From: a virus | Direction: 5' to 3' (one strand) | IMG/VR virus record: IMGVR_UViG_3300032333_000288 | Location: 1-60,863 of that record | DNA: 60,863 bases | In this document: piece after piece, positions 17,465 through 25,503 of the stretch | Layout of the letters: every line of letters starts with the position of its first letter | Position numbering within the stretch: position 1 is the stretch's first letter | Made by a program: the position numbers and the translations under genes | The notes under the pieces: generated by a model | Database searches by the model: none | The model's input: only the letters and a program-made list of their open reading frames with translations | Told to the model about the DNA's origin: nothing

Positions 17465-17484
17465 ATCGAAGCTCGAACATAGAT
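17465..17484 (+). promoter_or_regulatory. copy of the 20-bp phage repeat element (site 2, before the lysis genes)
   Basis: ATCGAAGCTCGAACATAGAT lies 4 bases after the preceding stop and 11 bases before the TTG start of the lysis block. A weak -35/-10 pair (CTGACA at 17457 and ATAGAT at 17479) could be read over it, but the same core recurs elsewhere without that -35. Confidence 0.65.
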
Positions 17485-17495
17485 CGGAGTACGAC

Positions 17496-17819
17496 TTGAA
17501 TGCACACACAGACAACGCGCCCCTCGATTCGCCAACGCCACCACGGCGGAAACCAGTCTTCGATCCGACCATCAACTTGGGGCACATCCTGACGTTCCTC
17601 GGCTTCATCGCCGTCGGCGGCGGGGCCTACCTGAACATCGAGAAACGAGTCACGGTGCAGGAGGTTCGCAGCGAGCTGACCTACCGCGCCATGGAAGAAG
17701 AGAAGGGGCGTAACAACTCCAACCTCAACGAGATCAAGAACGACATCAAGGAAGTCCGTCGCGGCATTGACGAGCTGCGCAGCAACAACAGCAACACCGG
17801 CAACGGAGGCCGCAAATGA
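17496..17819 (+). CDS. single-span membrane protein of the lysis cassette (holin/antiholin-like)
   Basis: A 107-aa protein. TTG is chosen as start because CGGAG ends 6 bases upstream and nothing else fits. The cytoplasmic N-terminus is polar and proline-rich, then one membrane span of about 20 residues (LGHILTFLGFIAVGGGAYL), then a charged coiled coil (VQEVRSELTYRAMEEEKGRN, IKEVRRGIDELR). This layout is common for the first membrane protein of lysis cassettes. It overlaps the next gene by ATGA. Which of the two proteins is the holin cannot be decided from sequence. Confidence 0.75.
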   Translation: MNAHTDNAPLDSPTPPRRKPVFDPTINLGHILTFLGFIAVGGGAYLNIEKRVTVQEVRSELTYRAMEEEKGRNNSNLNEIKNDIKEVRRGIDELRSNNSNTGNGGRK

Positions 17820-18022
17820 AACTCGTAGCTGACTGGAAGAAGAGCTGGACGTGGTTCAGCATGTGGGCCGCGTCGGTCATTGTGGCCTGGGGCTTAATCC
17901 CCTACGAAGGTCAAGTGGCCATCGCCGCGCTGCTGCACATCCCCGCCCCTGCGATCCCTGCCGTCCTCGGCCTCATGGTCATGGCGGGCCGGCTGACCAG
18001 TCAGACGAAGGCACCCGAGTGA
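17816..18022 (+). CDS. small two-span membrane protein, probable holin
   Basis: A 68-aa protein with a basic N-terminus (MKLVADWKKSW), two hydrophobic segments (WFSMWAASVIVAWGLI and IPAPAIPAVLGLMVMAG) and a short polar tail. This is the size and topology of class II-like phage holins, which permeabilise the inner membrane at a set time. Its stop overlaps the GTG of the DUF5675 gene, and the spanins follow, so the lysis assignment is well supported by context. Confidence 0.8.
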   Translation: MKLVADWKKSWTWFSMWAASVIVAWGLIPYEGQVAIAALLHIPAPAIPAVLGLMVMAGRLTSQTKAPE

Positions 18023-18420
18023 AGCTCGCCCTGCGACGCACTGCGTACACGCTCAACAGCACCATCGGCGAGCTGAGCGTGGACGGCGTCTTCGAGTGCT
18101 ACACGCTCGAAGACATGGTGCGCAACAACGGGGTGAAGGTCTACGGCAAGACCGCCATCGACCCAGGCACGTATGCCGTGGAGCTGACCCGCAGCCCGAG
18201 GTTCAAGCGCATCCTGCCGCTGCTGATCAACGTGAAGAACTTCACCGGCGTGCGCATCCATCCGGGCAACTCCGCCAAGGACACCGAAGGGTGCATCCTG
18301 GTCGGGCGCGTCAAGGGCATCGACTGGATCGGCCAGAGCGTGGCGGCGTTCGACAAGCTCTTCGCGAAGCTGGACAACGCCATCAAGTGTGGCGACTCAG
18401 TCTCACTGGAGATCACATGA
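18019..18420 (+). CDS. DUF5675 family protein in the endolysin position
   Basis: A 133-aa protein starting at GTG 18019 (GTGA overlap with the holin). It fits DUF5675: LRRTAYTLNSTIGELSVDG, CYTLEDM near 28, GKTAIDPGTYAVELTRSPRF near 43-62, and HPGNSAKDTEGCILVG at 81-96. The His81 and Cys92 pair in an HPGN...TEGC motif recalls the H...GC active site of L,D-transpeptidase-like enzymes. The gene sits between holin and Rz, exactly where an endolysin belongs, and no lysozyme, amidase or peptidase gene was seen elsewhere in the window. I infer that it is the lysis enzyme or supports it; the family has no firmly known activity. Confidence 0.8.
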   Translation: MKLALRRTAYTLNSTIGELSVDGVFECYTLEDMVRNNGVKVYGKTAIDPGTYAVELTRSPRFKRILPLLINVKNFTGVRIHPGNSAKDTEGCILVGRVKGIDWIGQSVAAFDKLFAKLDNAIKCGDSVSLEIT

Positions 18421-18869
18421 TCGCTGTCTATGCCGCCCTGGCCTCCGCTGCCGTCTCGCTCGCCCTCGGCGGCTGGCTCGGCGTGCGATGGGAAGAAGGC
18501 AACCAGGCCATCGCCCTGAAGGCCGCGAACGATGCCCGCAAGGTCGCCGAACAGAACGCTGCCGACGTGGCGCTCACTCACGCCAACAATACCGCCGCGA
18601 TTGCGGCCCAACTAGGAGACCTCCGTGTTCGCATCCGCTCCCTCACGACTGGCCGTGATTGCCTCAGCGCTGCTGCTGTGCGCGTGCTCAACGACGGCTC
18701 CGCCCCCGGTGTGCCCGCCGCTGCCGCCCAACCTGCAAGTGCGCCCGAAGCCGCTGCCACCGATCAAGATGTCGGGGACGCCCTTGCCATCTGCCGCAGC
18801 GGTTACAGCCAGCTCTCCGAGCAACTGAACGCCATCCTCGACATCACCACAGCAAATTCGCGGCACTGA
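18417..18869 (+). CDS. i-spanin (Rz-like)
   Basis: A 150-aa inner-membrane spanin that, with Rz1, fuses the inner and outer membranes in the last step of lysis. The N-terminal anchor is MIAVYAALASAAVSLALGGW, followed by a periplasmic helical domain with coiled-coil character (ALKAANDARKVAEQNAADVA) and a conserved-looking C-terminal helix (ALAICRSGYSQLSEQLNAIL). It overlaps the DUF5675 stop by ATGA. The Rz1 frame lies wholly inside it. Confidence 0.88.
   Translation: MIAVYAALASAAVSLALGGWLGVRWEEGNQAIALKAANDARKVAEQNAADVALTHANNTAAIAAQLGDLRVRIRSLTTGRDCLSAAAVRVLNDGSAPGVPAAAAQPASAPEAAATDQDVGDALAICRSGYSQLSEQLNAILDITTANSRH
18625..18828 (+). CDS. o-spanin lipoprotein (Rz1-like), embedded in the Rz gene
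   Basis: A 67-aa ORF in a second frame inside the Rz gene, starting at GTG 18625 with TAGGAG 7 bases upstream. It has a lipoprotein signal (ASRLAVIASALLLCAC-type, lipidated Cys at position 21) and a short proline-rich mature part (TAPPPVCPPLPPNLQVRP, then KPLPPI). The embedded arrangement is the classical lambda-like Rz/Rz1 overlap. It acts at the outer membrane, which implies a Gram-negative host. Confidence 0.88.
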   Translation: MFASAPSRLAVIASALLLCACSTTAPPPVCPPLPPNLQVRPKPLPPIKMSGTPLPSAAAVTASSPSN

Positions 18870-18972
18870 CCAGTGGCGGGTGTCGCCGCAATACGGTAAA
18901 GGATCGGAGCCGTTACCCAACCCGCCTCAGCGCCGCGCAACCGAATCCTTGACCGGGAACCGCGGCGCACCC

Positions 18973-18992
18973 ATCTAACTTAGAATCAGCTA
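18973..18992 (+). promoter_or_regulatory. weak copy of the 20-bp repeat element (site 3)
   Basis: ATCTAACTTAGAATCAGCTA lies 18 bases before the ATG at 19011 in the 141-base gap after the spanin genes. Only the first 7-bp unit fits well; the rest is divergent. The gap also has TTGACC at 18949, but no matching -10 at normal spacing. AGGAG precedes the ATG. Confidence 0.35.
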
Positions 18993-19010
18993 ACCCCACA
19001 GGAGCCCACC

Positions 19011-19439
19011 ATGGCCAACGCTCTCTACGCCAAAGGCAAAGAAAAGCTGCTCAGCGCGACGAGCGCGATCAGCCTGGATACGGACACCATCAAGGCGTGT
19101 CTGATCATCAACACGTACGGGCAGAACCTGTCTACTGACGAGTTCTACACGTCGATTAGCGCGTACCTCGCAGGCGGCGCAAGCGCGACGATGAACACGC
19201 AGACGCTCGGGACCAAGAGCATCACCGACGGCGTGTTCGATGCGGCCGACATCACGTTCCCTGCCGTCACTGCCGGCGCGACGTGCGAAGCCGTCGTGCT
19301 CTGGAAAGACACTGGCGTCGCCGGCACCTCACCGCTGATTGCTTACATCGACACGATCACCGGCTTCCCGCTGCTCACGAACGGCGGTGATGTGACGGTG
19401 CAGTGGGACAACGGCGCGTACAAGATTTTCAGCCTGTGA
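19011..19439 (+). CDS. conserved phage structural protein
   Basis: A 142-aa beta-rich protein of a recognisable phage type: MANALYAKGKEKLLSATSAI, DTDTIKACLIINTYGQNLS, DGVFDAADITFPAVTAGATC, and the end GGDVTVQWDNGAYKIFSL. Proteins with this exact layout are widespread next to phage tail genes and are presumed virion components, but no precise role is established. It opens a new block after the lysis genes and has a strong AGGAG site. Confidence 0.78.
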   Translation: MANALYAKGKEKLLSATSAISLDTDTIKACLIINTYGQNLSTDEFYTSISAYLAGGASATMNTQTLGTKSITDGVFDAADITFPAVTAGATCEAVVLWKDTGVAGTSPLIAYIDTITGFPLLTNGGDVTVQWDNGAYKIFSL

Positions 19440-19447
19440 GCTGAGCT

Positions 19448-20413
19448 GTGCCCACCGTCAGCGGCGTGATCTACGACTCGACGGCGAGCGCTGTCGCCGG
19501 TCGAACGGTGCGCGCCTACCGGCGCGACACTGGGGTGCTGCTCGGCTCGGCGGTCAGCAGTGACGGCAACGAGACCCCGGGTGACGCGAGCTACAACAGC
19601 ACCGAACTGCTGATCCGCTGCGCCGGGGCGGACGACAGCACGGCGTTTACGAGCGAGGCGTACGTTGCGCGGGCAATCAGCAACCCATCGAGCAATGTCA
19701 AGGTGAAGACCGGGGTCTCGCCGCCCGTCGGCGGAAACTCAGCGTACTTCAACAACTCGACCTCGACCTACCTCACCGTCGGCGCAGCAGCGGACTACAA
19801 CTGGTTCTCGGCGATGGACGAGTCGTGGACCTACGACGGCTGGGTGTACGTCTCGAACGTGACGGGGACGAAGGCCCTGCTCACCAAAGGCACGAACAAC
19901 AGCACCATGGCAGCGCCGCTCATCACTGTGAGTGGCTCTACCTTCTACTGCGATGTCTACAAGTCGAGCACGTACGGCAGCGGCGGCGGGGCCTCGAAGA
20001 GCGGCATCACGGCGACGACGTGGCAGCACGTCATGGTCACATACGACAACACTACGCGCACTCTCAAGGCCGCGGTCGATGGCGTGTTCGGTGCTGGCGG
20101 AACCGTCGTCGCCAGCTCGAACTTCTCGACGGTGAACGGGCAGCTCCTGACGATCGGGCGATTCAGCGACGCTTTCTCCCCGATGGACGGGTACATGGCA
20201 CAGATGCGGCTGACGCGCGGGATCGTGCGCGAGACGGCGAACTTCACTCCGCCGACGCTCCCCGCCTACGCCAATCTCTACGTCGCCGCCACGCCGCTTG
20301 GCAGTTACAGCATCGACACCGCCGGCCACACTGGCGAACTCAACGTCATCGCGCTCGATGACGTGGCAGGCTCGACAGAGAACGACCGCATCATCCGCAC
20401 GACGGGGGTGTAG
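19448..20413 (+). CDS. tail protein with a LamG/concanavalin-like domain
   Basis: A 321-aa protein with GTG start. Residues 1-95 resemble a carboxypeptidase-regulatory/prealbumin-like beta sandwich (VSGVIYDSTASAVAGRTVRA). Residues about 110-270 are a LamG-type jelly roll (YFNNSTSTYLTVGAAADYNW, MDESWTYDGWVYVSN, ATTWQHVMVTYDNTTRTLKA, FSPMDGYMAQMRLTRGI). Such modules bind glycans. It ends TAG, then CCA, then TGA overlapping the next ATG. Confidence 0.8.
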   Translation: MPTVSGVIYDSTASAVAGRTVRAYRRDTGVLLGSAVSSDGNETPGDASYNSTELLIRCAGADDSTAFTSEAYVARAISNPSSNVKVKTGVSPPVGGNSAYFNNSTSTYLTVGAAADYNWFSAMDESWTYDGWVYVSNVTGTKALLTKGTNNSTMAAPLITVSGSTFYCDVYKSSTYGSGGGASKSGITATTWQHVMVTYDNTTRTLKAAVDGVFGAGGTVVASSNFSTVNGQLLTIGRFSDAFSPMDGYMAQMRLTRGIVRETANFTPPTLPAYANLYVAATPLGSYSIDTAGHTGELNVIALDDVAGSTENDRIIRTTGV

Positions 20414-20415
20414 CC

Positions 20416-21546
20416 ATGAGCTACACACCGCCTGCCGGCGACGAAGCGGATCTCCAGTTCGCAGGGGCCTACGTCCCGTTTGCCGGCGACCGCGCCGACC
20501 TGACGTTCGAGGAACTGGCCGCAGGCGTCACCCGCGCGCAGGGGATCTCACCAGCAACTCACTTCGGTTCACCGAAGGTGCTGGTCTCAGCCATTGGCTG
20601 GCTCGCGACTCACTTCGGCACGCCGTTCACGAGGGTCTTCACATACGCGAGCGGGTTCACGTCCACGACCTTCGGTGCGCCGCGATGGGGCGTCAACACT
20701 CAGCACACCGCCGCTGCGCCCTCGACGGCGTTCGGCACCGCGGCCATCGAGCCGCACGTCATGCCGATCTACAGCACGGTGTTCGGCACCCCGAACTCAC
20801 CGTACCTGCAGACCGGCGTAGCCACCGGCTTCTTGACGACGCAGCTCGGCCCCGACCCGAGGCTTATGACCGTCGGGTATGCGCTCTCCTCGCCGCCGAG
20901 CACCGTCGTCTCCACGGCCTACACCGCCACCGACCAGACCGCTGAGGCCAGCGGCACAGCATTCACGAAGTTCGGCACGCCGTTCTACGGTACTCCGCCG
21001 GGGATCATCATCAACTGGCGCTGCGTCGCTCGTGGGTGGGAGACCACGAACTTCGGCACACCGCGCGCACCGCACACCGTCGCGACCCAGGCGACTGGGT
21101 TCCGCTCGACCCGGTGGGGCTGGCCGAAGGGCTTCTCGCTCGGCGCCTTCTCCCGGCTCGGTACGCCCCACGCGATCCGGGTGCAGCCCACCACCGGCTG
21201 GACGAACACCGCGTTCGGCACACCGCATGTGGTGTACGTCGCGGCGCCAATCTATGACACGGCCTTCGGCGCGCCCGCCGCCAAGGAAGGGCATCTGGTC
21301 CTGCCTCGCGCTCCGCGCACGCGCTTCGGGAACCCGGCCAGCTTCATCGGCGGACACATCGCGTTCGGCATCCAGCTCGGGCGCTTCGGCCAGCCGTCAG
21401 CGTCCAGCGCGCTCAACCGCAGCGCGTCAGGCTGGACCTCGACTGCGCACGGCGCGCACACTGCGCGGCTGACCTACAAGGCCACCCACATCCCGCCGCC
21501 GAACAAGATGGGCGTGCCTCTGCTGCGAAGGAACACGACATGCTGA
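20416..21546 (+). CDS. FGTP-repeat tail protein
   Basis: A 376-aa protein made almost entirely of about 15 copies of a short unit with the core T-x-F-G-T-P, spaced about 20-28 residues apart (ATHFGTPF, TTFGAPRWG, TVFGTPNS, TKFGTPF, TNFGTPRA, TAFGTPHV, TAFGAPAA, TRFGNPAS, GRFGQPSA). Each unit carries a variable stretch that often contains TG-W or TA-Y. This looks like a solenoid of short beta turns. It lies among tail genes and overlaps the next gene by 7 bases. The family function is unknown; a structural fibre or sheath-like role is inferred. Confidence 0.75.
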   Translation: MSYTPPAGDEADLQFAGAYVPFAGDRADLTFEELAAGVTRAQGISPATHFGSPKVLVSAIGWLATHFGTPFTRVFTYASGFTSTTFGAPRWGVNTQHTAAAPSTAFGTAAIEPHVMPIYSTVFGTPNSPYLQTGVATGFLTTQLGPDPRLMTVGYALSSPPSTVVSTAYTATDQTAEASGTAFTKFGTPFYGTPPGIIINWRCVARGWETTNFGTPRAPHTVATQATGFRSTRWGWPKGFSLGAFSRLGTPHAIRVQPTTGWTNTAFGTPHVVYVAAPIYDTAFGAPAAKEGHLVLPRAPRTRFGNPASFIGGHIAFGIQLGRFGQPSASSALNRSASGWTSTAHGAHTARLTYKATHIPPPNKMGVPLLRRNTTC

Positions 21547-22709
21547 AGTTCGAGAAGTTCTCCGGGATCGACAACGTCGCCCAACCCCACCGCCTGACGA
21601 AGGATCAGCTCACCGTCGCCGAAAACGTGGACATCGGCCTGAGCGGCGAAATCTTCCGCCGAGGTGGGTACTCCGGTGCGTCCGGCGTGTGCCACAAGAA
21701 CGTGTGGCAGGGCAGCGGGTTCATGCTTGCAACGACCGACGGCGGCGACCTCGCCGTGACGACAGGCGCGACGCAGACCGTGCTCTACGCCTCGCTCGGC
21801 ATCGCCCGGGTCTGGTACTGCAACCTGCCCGACGGGCGGACGACTTTCAGCAACGGCCTCATCAACGGGATCACCGACGGCGCTGTGACGACGAAGTGGG
21901 GCGTGCCTATCCCTTCCGGCATCGGCGCCGTTACCGACGTGGCCGGCAACCTGCACCCCGGCAGCTACCAGTATCAGGTCACGCACGTGCGCTCTGCCGA
22001 CGGGCTCGAAGGTCCGCCTGCGTACTCGAACCCGGTGCCGCTGCCCTCGGGCGGGATCGTGCTGACCGGCCTGCCTGTGCTGGCGGGCCACACCACGAAC
22101 GTCTACATCACCGGGCGCGACGGCGGCACGGGCTACTACGCCGGCAACACAGCGAACGCCGCCTTCTCGTTCACGGGCACGAACGAGCAGCTTGTGCTGC
22201 CGTGCCGAACCGAGTTCCTTGACGTGATGCCCGTCGGCACCGTGACGGCGTTCTGGCGCGGGCGCACGCTCGTCGCGGTCGGCCCGACCCTGTACGCCTC
22301 GCAGCCGAGCCAGTGGGAGCTGTGCGACATGCGCAAGAACTTCAAGCAGTTCAGCGGCGACATCACGCTGATCCAGCCTGTCGACGGCGGCATCTTCGTC
22401 GGCACGACGAAGGAGTTGGCATTCCTGGCCGGCACGGAGTTCGACAAGCTGAGCTACGAGCCGAAGGTGGTGGGCAGCACCGTGCTCGGCTCGGGCGTCT
22501 CTGTCCGCGGCGAGCTGATCAAGCAGCGCGAAGGCGCTGCCCTCGGCACCGCCATGATCTGCATTGCCGACGGGGTGCTGACCGCGGGGTACAGCGACGG
22601 CAACGTGGTACGTATGACGGAGGGGCGGTACGAGACAACTGCGACCGAAGTGGCAGCGACGTTCCGCATGATCGACCGCATTCCCCAGTACATCGCCATC
22701 CCGCAATGA
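21540..22709 (+). CDS. tail hub/nozzle-like protein
   Basis: A 389-aa beta-rich protein beginning MLKFEKFSGIDNVAQPHRLT, a start seen in podovirus tail tube or stabilisation proteins that open with a FxGIxN...RL pattern. Several blade-like repeats follow (GSGFMLATTDGGDLAVTTGA, RTLVAVGPTLYASQPSQW, GGIFVGTTKELAFLAG), consistent with a beta-propeller nozzle. A likely role is the distal end of the short tail that closes the DNA channel. It overlaps the next gene by ATGA. Confidence 0.7.
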   Translation: MLKFEKFSGIDNVAQPHRLTKDQLTVAENVDIGLSGEIFRRGGYSGASGVCHKNVWQGSGFMLATTDGGDLAVTTGATQTVLYASLGIARVWYCNLPDGRTTFSNGLINGITDGAVTTKWGVPIPSGIGAVTDVAGNLHPGSYQYQVTHVRSADGLEGPPAYSNPVPLPSGGIVLTGLPVLAGHTTNVYITGRDGGTGYYAGNTANAAFSFTGTNEQLVLPCRTEFLDVMPVGTVTAFWRGRTLVAVGPTLYASQPSQWELCDMRKNFKQFSGDITLIQPVDGGIFVGTTKELAFLAGTEFDKLSYEPKVVGSTVLGSGVSVRGELIKQREGAALGTAMICIADGVLTAGYSDGNVVRMTEGRYETTATEVAATFRMIDRIPQYIAIPQ

Positions 22710-25069
22710 GCCTGCTCAATCCTCACTGGGCTGCTATAGGCGGCGAAGCCATGTCGGGGAAACCACCCCCGACACTGACTGTGCATGCACCGCCCGGGAC
22801 AGAGTTGAGCGCGGAGCAGCTTACGGGGGTCGTCCACGCACACAAGTTGTTCTGCGACGCGATCCGGGTCTCAGTAGACCCCAACATGGTCCACGTGGAC
22901 TATTGCATGCTCTCTGACGGAACGCAGATCCAGCTCACTTCGATCCAAGGTGCGCACGAAGTCTCGGTGTGGCCGTCAGGCGTGAAGAAGCCAGAGCCTC
23001 CGTACCGGGGCTTCGTCATTCGCCCGATCAGGACGGACAACCCCGCTTTCTCGTTCCCGAACAGCAACGTGCTGCTGCACTGCGTCCCCGACGACGCAGA
23101 GGTGCTGCACTGGGAGCCGTGGCTCTCCCCGTACCGGATCGGGAAGGACGAGATCCAGATTGAATACTTCGTTGACACCGAACGCAAGATATACGACGAG
23201 AGCGTAGCCCCGAGGGCGGACGCACGGTACTTCGACACGTACACTCGCGACGGCGAGAAGATTTACAGAAACGCCGAGAAGGAAATCTACCTCGCCGTCC
23301 CCGCCGGCACCCGCGTGCCAGTCCGGGCGAAGAGCATCGACGACGTTGCGTGGTTTTCGATGGGCGAGTCCGAGCTGCAGCGCATCGTGTTCGACCCGTC
23401 GAACCCACCGACGCTGTCCCCGCTGTGGAGCCGCGCAGAGATCGAGCCGCCGTTCGCTGGACTGTTGACTTACTCTGGAGGGCGACCGACAGAGAACATG
23501 ATCGAGTACATCGGCTACAACGTTCGAGAGACCACCTGGGACACACGGCGCCGCGCGCTCGGACTGCTCACCGCCGCGCCATGGGTGACGGGGGCGACGG
23601 TCTTCGTCCAGTATTACCGGCTGACCCCGTTCTTCCCGACGGGCGGGTGGGTGTCGGACAGCTACGAGATCCCCACGCTCGCGCCGCTGCGCCCGAACAC
23701 GGACCCAGAGTCGTACTGGCTCGGCACGGGGAACACCAGCGGCAAGATGTACGCGACGGATATCTCGTCTCCTGACTCCCGCACGCAGCTCGACTACGTC
23801 AAGCTGCTGACCGACTCCAGCACCGTACCGATGTTCGACGGCATCAGTGCGACAGTTCGGCGCGAGGTCAACCTCGACGCCCACCGGACGAACGGCATCG
23901 TGACGTGGTGGAACGAGTGGGCGGCAGGACCGATGTGGACCGCTTCGATCAATGGACCAGTGGTAGGCGAGTACCCCGACCAGTACACCGACTGGACCGG
24001 GTACATCTACGTCCAGGGGCCGCGGGCGCCATCCCCGAACTCCCCTGGCGTCGGTGCCGGCTTCCGCTACAGCATCAACACCCAGGAGGGCGGCGGCGAC
24101 CTCAAGCTCGACGAGACGGCGGTCGCGGAAATCCTGATGACGAGCCCGGAGAGCCGCATCAAGACGATCTTCAGGACCGAGTCGATCCGGAACCTCGACC
24201 AGATCGAGAGTACCCACGACAAGCGCGTTTGGACTGGGGTCTATGACGGGTACGCCGGAGACGGCACCGGCAACAACGGGCACTACGTCCCTGAAGGGTT
24301 CCACGTAGCTGACGAGTGGACCAACATCAGCGAGTCCTTCGACGAGTTCACGGAGACGACGACCTTCAACTGCGTCTCGCGGGACTACCTGCTGGCCGAC
24401 ACGGTCAGCCATGTCTACGTCTACATCGAGGGCGTGCTCGTCGGGAGCCACGTCAGGCACGTGGACTACGACACCCCGGCGAACGACTCGTCGGTGAGCG
24501 CGTGGACGCTGCAGATTTACCTCGTCGCGGAGTTCGCCGACCAGGAGGTGCGCCGGCTCATCAAGACAGCGACGGGCCCCGAAGCGCTCGACGCAAAGCT
24601 CCTGGTGCCGGGTGATATCACCCAGACATTTGCGAACCGCGTCATCCGCTACTCCAGCCCGACCGGGGCGATCCCGATCTTCGCCCCGCTCTGGTTCGAC
24701 CAGGGCGCATGCCCTTACATCGCCTACACGACGAAGGCAGAACTGGAGCAGGAGCTGCCCGACGGCACTCCGGAGATCGTGCGCAAGCAGCTCAAGAAGT
24801 TCCTGCTGTCCCTGCGCTTCCGCCTGCTGGTGTCCTCACGCCCGCTGTTCGCGGACCCAGCACCCATGTCCGCCGTCGATCTTGCTCTGTACGTGCCAAT
24901 GCTGGAGCAGATGTTCGGCGCAGTGTGGGAAGGTATCTCGTTCTACAAGCTGGTCGAGATTCTGGAGTCCGACAGGTTCACTGTGAACATCGCCTTCCCT
25001 GATGAAGACGTGCATGCGAAAATCGGCATCGCCGACGCCAACCCCGAGTCGAGGTACTACCGCACATGA
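22706..25069 (+). CDS. large virion structural protein, unknown family
   Basis: A 787-aa protein starting at ATG 22706 (ATGA overlap); the frame is open further upstream but overlaps the hub gene. It is rich in Trp, Tyr, Asp and beta strands throughout, with no membrane span or catalytic motif I can recognise. Sections read like repeated beta sandwiches (EVLHWEPWLSPYRIGKDEIQ, TGATVFVQYYRLTPFFP), and a helical C-terminal part has EQELPDGTPEIVRKQLKKFL. Length and position point to a tail or internal virion protein. Confidence 0.7.
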   Translation: MSLLNPHWAAIGGEAMSGKPPPTLTVHAPPGTELSAEQLTGVVHAHKLFCDAIRVSVDPNMVHVDYCMLSDGTQIQLTSIQGAHEVSVWPSGVKKPEPPYRGFVIRPIRTDNPAFSFPNSNVLLHCVPDDAEVLHWEPWLSPYRIGKDEIQIEYFVDTERKIYDESVAPRADARYFDTYTRDGEKIYRNAEKEIYLAVPAGTRVPVRAKSIDDVAWFSMGESELQRIVFDPSNPPTLSPLWSRAEIEPPFAGLLTYSGGRPTENMIEYIGYNVRETTWDTRRRALGLLTAAPWVTGATVFVQYYRLTPFFPTGGWVSDSYEIPTLAPLRPNTDPESYWLGTGNTSGKMYATDISSPDSRTQLDYVKLLTDSSTVPMFDGISATVRREVNLDAHRTNGIVTWWNEWAAGPMWTASINGPVVGEYPDQYTDWTGYIYVQGPRAPSPNSPGVGAGFRYSINTQEGGGDLKLDETAVAEILMTSPESRIKTIFRTESIRNLDQIESTHDKRVWTGVYDGYAGDGTGNNGHYVPEGFHVADEWTNISESFDEFTETTTFNCVSRDYLLADTVSHVYVYIEGVLVGSHVRHVDYDTPANDSSVSAWTLQIYLVAEFADQEVRRLIKTATGPEALDAKLLVPGDITQTFANRVIRYSSPTGAIPIFAPLWFDQGACPYIAYTTKAELEQELPDGTPEIVRKQLKKFLLSLRFRLLVSSRPLFADPAPMSAVDLALYVPMLEQMFGAVWEGISFYKLVEILESDRFTVNIAFPDEDVHAKIGIADANPESRYYRT

Positions 25070-25503
25070 ACACCATCGTGATGAACACCATGACCGGCGC
25101 GGTGTCGGAGTACAGCGCCTTCGACTTCCAGAGCATCACACCGACGCACGCGGGCAGCGCTACGGGGCTCTTCCTGCTCGGTGGCGCGCTCGACATCGAC
25201 GCGCCGATCAGCGCCCGCATCCAGACCGGCAAGACTCAGTGGGGCGGCTCGCTGAAGAAGTTCGTGCGGAAGCTCTTCTTCGGTCTGAAAGGTGAGGGCA
25301 CCTTCACCGCGCACGTGAGCGGCGAGAACGACGACTACGAGTACGACTTCCCCGCCATCGAGACGGGCGAGTCTCGCGCGCAACCCGGGCGCGGGATCAG
25401 AGAGACCTACCTGTCCTTCGGCCTGTCGAACACCGACGGGCAGGAGTTCCAGCTCGACAACATCGAGGTCGAAGAGACGACCTCTACCACCAGGAGGGTT
25501 TGA
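25066..25503 (+). CDS. small virion-module protein
   Basis: A 145-aa beta-rich protein (MNTIVMNTMTGAVSEYSAFD, FQSITPTHAGSATGLFLLGG, ending LDNIEVEETTSTTRRV) with ATGA coupling to the previous gene. Neighbours on both sides are structural. Small proteins of this type, with a repeated LFLLGG/ARIQTGKT-like layout, occur as pairs with large podovirus tail proteins. Function not known. Confidence 0.65.
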   Translation: MNTIVMNTMTGAVSEYSAFDFQSITPTHAGSATGLFLLGGALDIDAPISARIQTGKTQWGGSLKKFVRKLFFGLKGEGTFTAHVSGENDDYEYDFPAIETGESRAQPGRGIRETYLSFGLSNTDGQEFQLDNIEVEETTSTTRRV

